Shown here piece after piece: positions 62,707 through 64,000 of a DNA stretch of 64,000 bases. Every line of letters starts with the position of its first letter. Position 1 is the stretch's first letter. The notes beneath the pieces are model-generated. The model was not told the origin of the DNA and searched no databases. It saw only the letters and a list, made by a program, of their open reading frames with translations. Source of the stretch: Idiomarina tyrosinivorans (lineage in GTDB: Bacteria; Pseudomonadota; Gammaproteobacteria; Enterobacterales; Alteromonadaceae); the NCBI RefSeq assembly GCF_003987475.1, contig NZ_PIQH01000002.1, forward strand, positions 124,001 through 188,000, read 5' to 3'. The translations under genes and the position numbers were made by a program.

Positions 62707-62732
62707 AAAAAAATACCGCCATATTGTGGCGG
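62707..62732 (-). terminator. Terminator of the acidic periplasmic protein gene
   Basis: CCGCCA (62716-62721) pairs with TGGCGG (62727-62732); on the minus strand it is followed by a T-rich run (62707-62715). It lies just before the esterase start, so the esterase has its own promoter or depends on read-through. Confidence 0.7.
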
Positions 62733-62757
62733 CTTTGCGGGTGGTATGCAACGCGGC

Positions 62758-63372
62758 TTAATCGCCGGGAAATGATTGCAGGAGCTGGTCGATTTCTGTG
62801 AAACGGTTTTGCACGGCAGCAAAGGTATCGGCACTGATATTTTTCCGTGCGTCGGAAACGATGGCGTCGCCAAAAAAATTGGGCTGATCAGATTGTTCCA
62901 ATTTCAGTGTACCCACAGTCACCATAAAAGTGCCCGCAGCGGTACAAAAGTCTTCGTGGTTAGAAAACGCGCTGAGCGCTACCTTGGTAGTGAGAAAATG
63001 CCATCCCATGGAATTGCCGAATGATTCAATACAGATAGCACGAGCAATTTCTACGATGCTTTTGTGGTCTTTACGGTCTGCTAGAATGGCGACTAATTCA
63101 TCAAGGCCTTCATCCGCTGAGTCTTCCATACGCTGGCGAAGCTCGTCAGGACTGAAGTTTTCCGCCGTATAAATGTCGTCACTGTCGTCACTGTCGTCCT
63201 CATTGCCATCCGCTTCGGGCATAGCATGCGGATGAGTGATCATATGATCCCTGATTGCCCGTGTCGCTTGCAGGATTTGATCAAGCTGTTGGTTATTCAG
63301 ATGGTATTGTTCTGCAGCCAGAAGCTGATGGCTGGTGAATGCGACCAGTAAAGTAATAAGCCAGTAGCGCAT
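62758..63372 (-). CDS. Secreted acidic protein of unknown function
   Basis: From ATG 63372 (eight bases after GGAG) the protein is 204 residues with a signal peptide (MRYWLITLLVAFTSHQLLAA). A highly acidic Asp/Ser tract follows (about residues 56-70: EADGNEDDSDDSDD), then a mostly helical domain with three cysteines (AICIESFG and HEDFCTAAG). The two conserved-looking Cys could form a disulfide. I do not recognise the family. The acidic run suggests calcium binding or a flexible linker, without proof. Confidence 0.65.
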   Translation of the reverse strand: MRYWLITLLVAFTSHQLLAAEQYHLNNQQLDQILQATRAIRDHMITHPHAMPEADGNEDDSDDSDDIYTAENFSPDELRQRMEDSADEGLDELVAILADRKDHKSIVEIARAICIESFGNSMGWHFLTTKVALSAFSNHEDFCTAAGTFMVTVGTLKLEQSDQPNFFGDAIVSDARKNISADTFAAVQNRFTEIDQLLQSFPGD

Positions 63373-63497
63373 AGTGAATGCTCCGTTGCGAAAAAGACCG
63401 AGCAAGCATAATGGCACCAGCCAATGGGCCGGCGGCAAAAAGACGGAAACCGCTTAAGGGAAAATGCATAAAAAAACGCCCGACATCACCCCCACTA

Positions 63498-63526
63498 TGG
63501 ACAGCGCAGCGCAGTATCCCTATAAT
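63498..63526 (+). promoter_or_regulatory. tRNA-Arg promoter
   Basis: TGGACA (63498-63503), 17 bp spacer and consensus TATAAT (63521-63526), followed by a GC-rich discriminator (GCCCACGC) typical of stringently controlled tRNA promoters. The tRNA starts 22 bases downstream. Confidence 0.85.
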
Positions 63527-63547
63527 GCCCACGCTTCAACGCAATAC

Positions 63548-63624
<77 letters not shown>

Positions 63625-64000
63625 TTACTGCAAGACTTCTAAGTGATAGTAAACACTAACATCGAAGATTCTGTGACGTTCTTGTGACAAATCTGTGACA
63701 AAAAGATTTGCTAGTGAAAGCCTAGTCTCCAAATTTGACCTTTAGCTACAAAATCGTATAAACACAAAAAAATACTGATTTTAAACGTCGCGGTTAGCTA
63801 GCGGTATAGACTTGCATATTTGACCCTCAGTAAAAGCTGCCGAGCCTATAACGCGCTTTTTGATTTAAAGTAAAGCCTGAATGGCTTAGTAACTCTAGCC
63901 TATCAAAATTTCCTAGAATTCAGGATCCAAGCCCGAGTAATCCCCAGACTTTTGATTATCTATTTCGTTTAGCTGAATTCTTTCAAAAACCTTATTCATA
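63625..64000. other. AT-rich region after tRNA-Arg, no gene seen
   Basis: I see no gene in these 376 bases. TGTGAC occurs three times close together (63671-63700: TGTGACGTTCT, TGTGACAAATC, TGTGACAAAAAG). tRNA 3' ends are common integration sites, so this may be the edge of another element whose integrase lies beyond the window, but nothing here proves it. Confidence 0.3.

Overview
The window is the replication-origin-proximal region of a gammaproteobacterial chromosome. The gene order (mnmE-yidC-yidD-rnpA-rpmH | dnaA-dnaN-recF-gyrB, glyS/glyQ, tag, fadBA, slt, pepQ-yigZ, trkA-rsmB-fmt-def, dprA-smg-topA-like zinc protein-tsaC-hemF-aroE, polA, engB, cytochrome c4, yihI-DUF2489, purEK) is that of Alteromonadales. 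I would place it in or near Idiomarinaceae, but that is inference from gene order and protein character, not a database match.

Positions 1 to about 10,800 are one end of an integrated mobile element sitting against the 3' end of mnmE. It carries a tyrosine integrase, a convergent excisionase-like gene, an AlpA-like regulator coupled to a RepA-type replication protein, an iteron origin, traN, an FlhD/FlhC-type activator pair and a traG cut by the window edge. Content, order, orientation and insertion site are those of Salmonella Genomic Island 1 (SGI1) relatives, which are mobilised by helper conjugative plasmids. Three near-identical boxes (GCGCCCAAAAYGG type) lie 84 to 91 bp before traN, the alpA-rep operon and xis, and look like targets of the FlhDC-type activator. 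A canonical LexA box precedes the activator operon, suggesting direct SOS control. The rep operon leader can fold its Shine-Dalgarno sequence into a hairpin.

Positions 10,783 to 21,100 hold the conserved origin-side housekeeping block. Three ParB-binding parS palindromes lie inside yidC and recF. Positions 21,100 to 44,500 hold glycyl-tRNA synthetase, 3-methyladenine glycosylase, the FadBA beta-oxidation complex, a soluble lytic transglycosylase, prolidase, a K+-transport regulator, translation initiation/termination enzymes (fmt, def, rsmB), DprA, t6A synthesis (tsaC), coproporphyrinogen oxidase, shikimate dehydrogenase, a TetR regulator and a FAN1-type nuclease, tightly packed with several tail-to-tail gene overlaps.

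Positions 44,500 to 64,000 hold polA, a DMT exporter, engB, cytochrome c4, a methyltransferase, yihI, cysE, an Aer-like chemoreceptor, a zinc-exporter/ArsR-sensor operon with a visible promoter-operator, a cold-shock protein, purEK, a citrulline/dimethylarginine-type hydrolase, a beta-lactamase-fold hydrolase, an esterase, an acidic periplasmic protein and tRNA-Arg(CCG). Two intergenic gaps look like non-coding RNA genes: about 50,335 to 50,690 (hairpins with GGA loops and their own terminator, CsrB-like) and 47,698 to 47,806 (structured, downstream of polA). The last 376 bases after the tRNA are AT-rich, without genes, and contain TGTGACA repeats.
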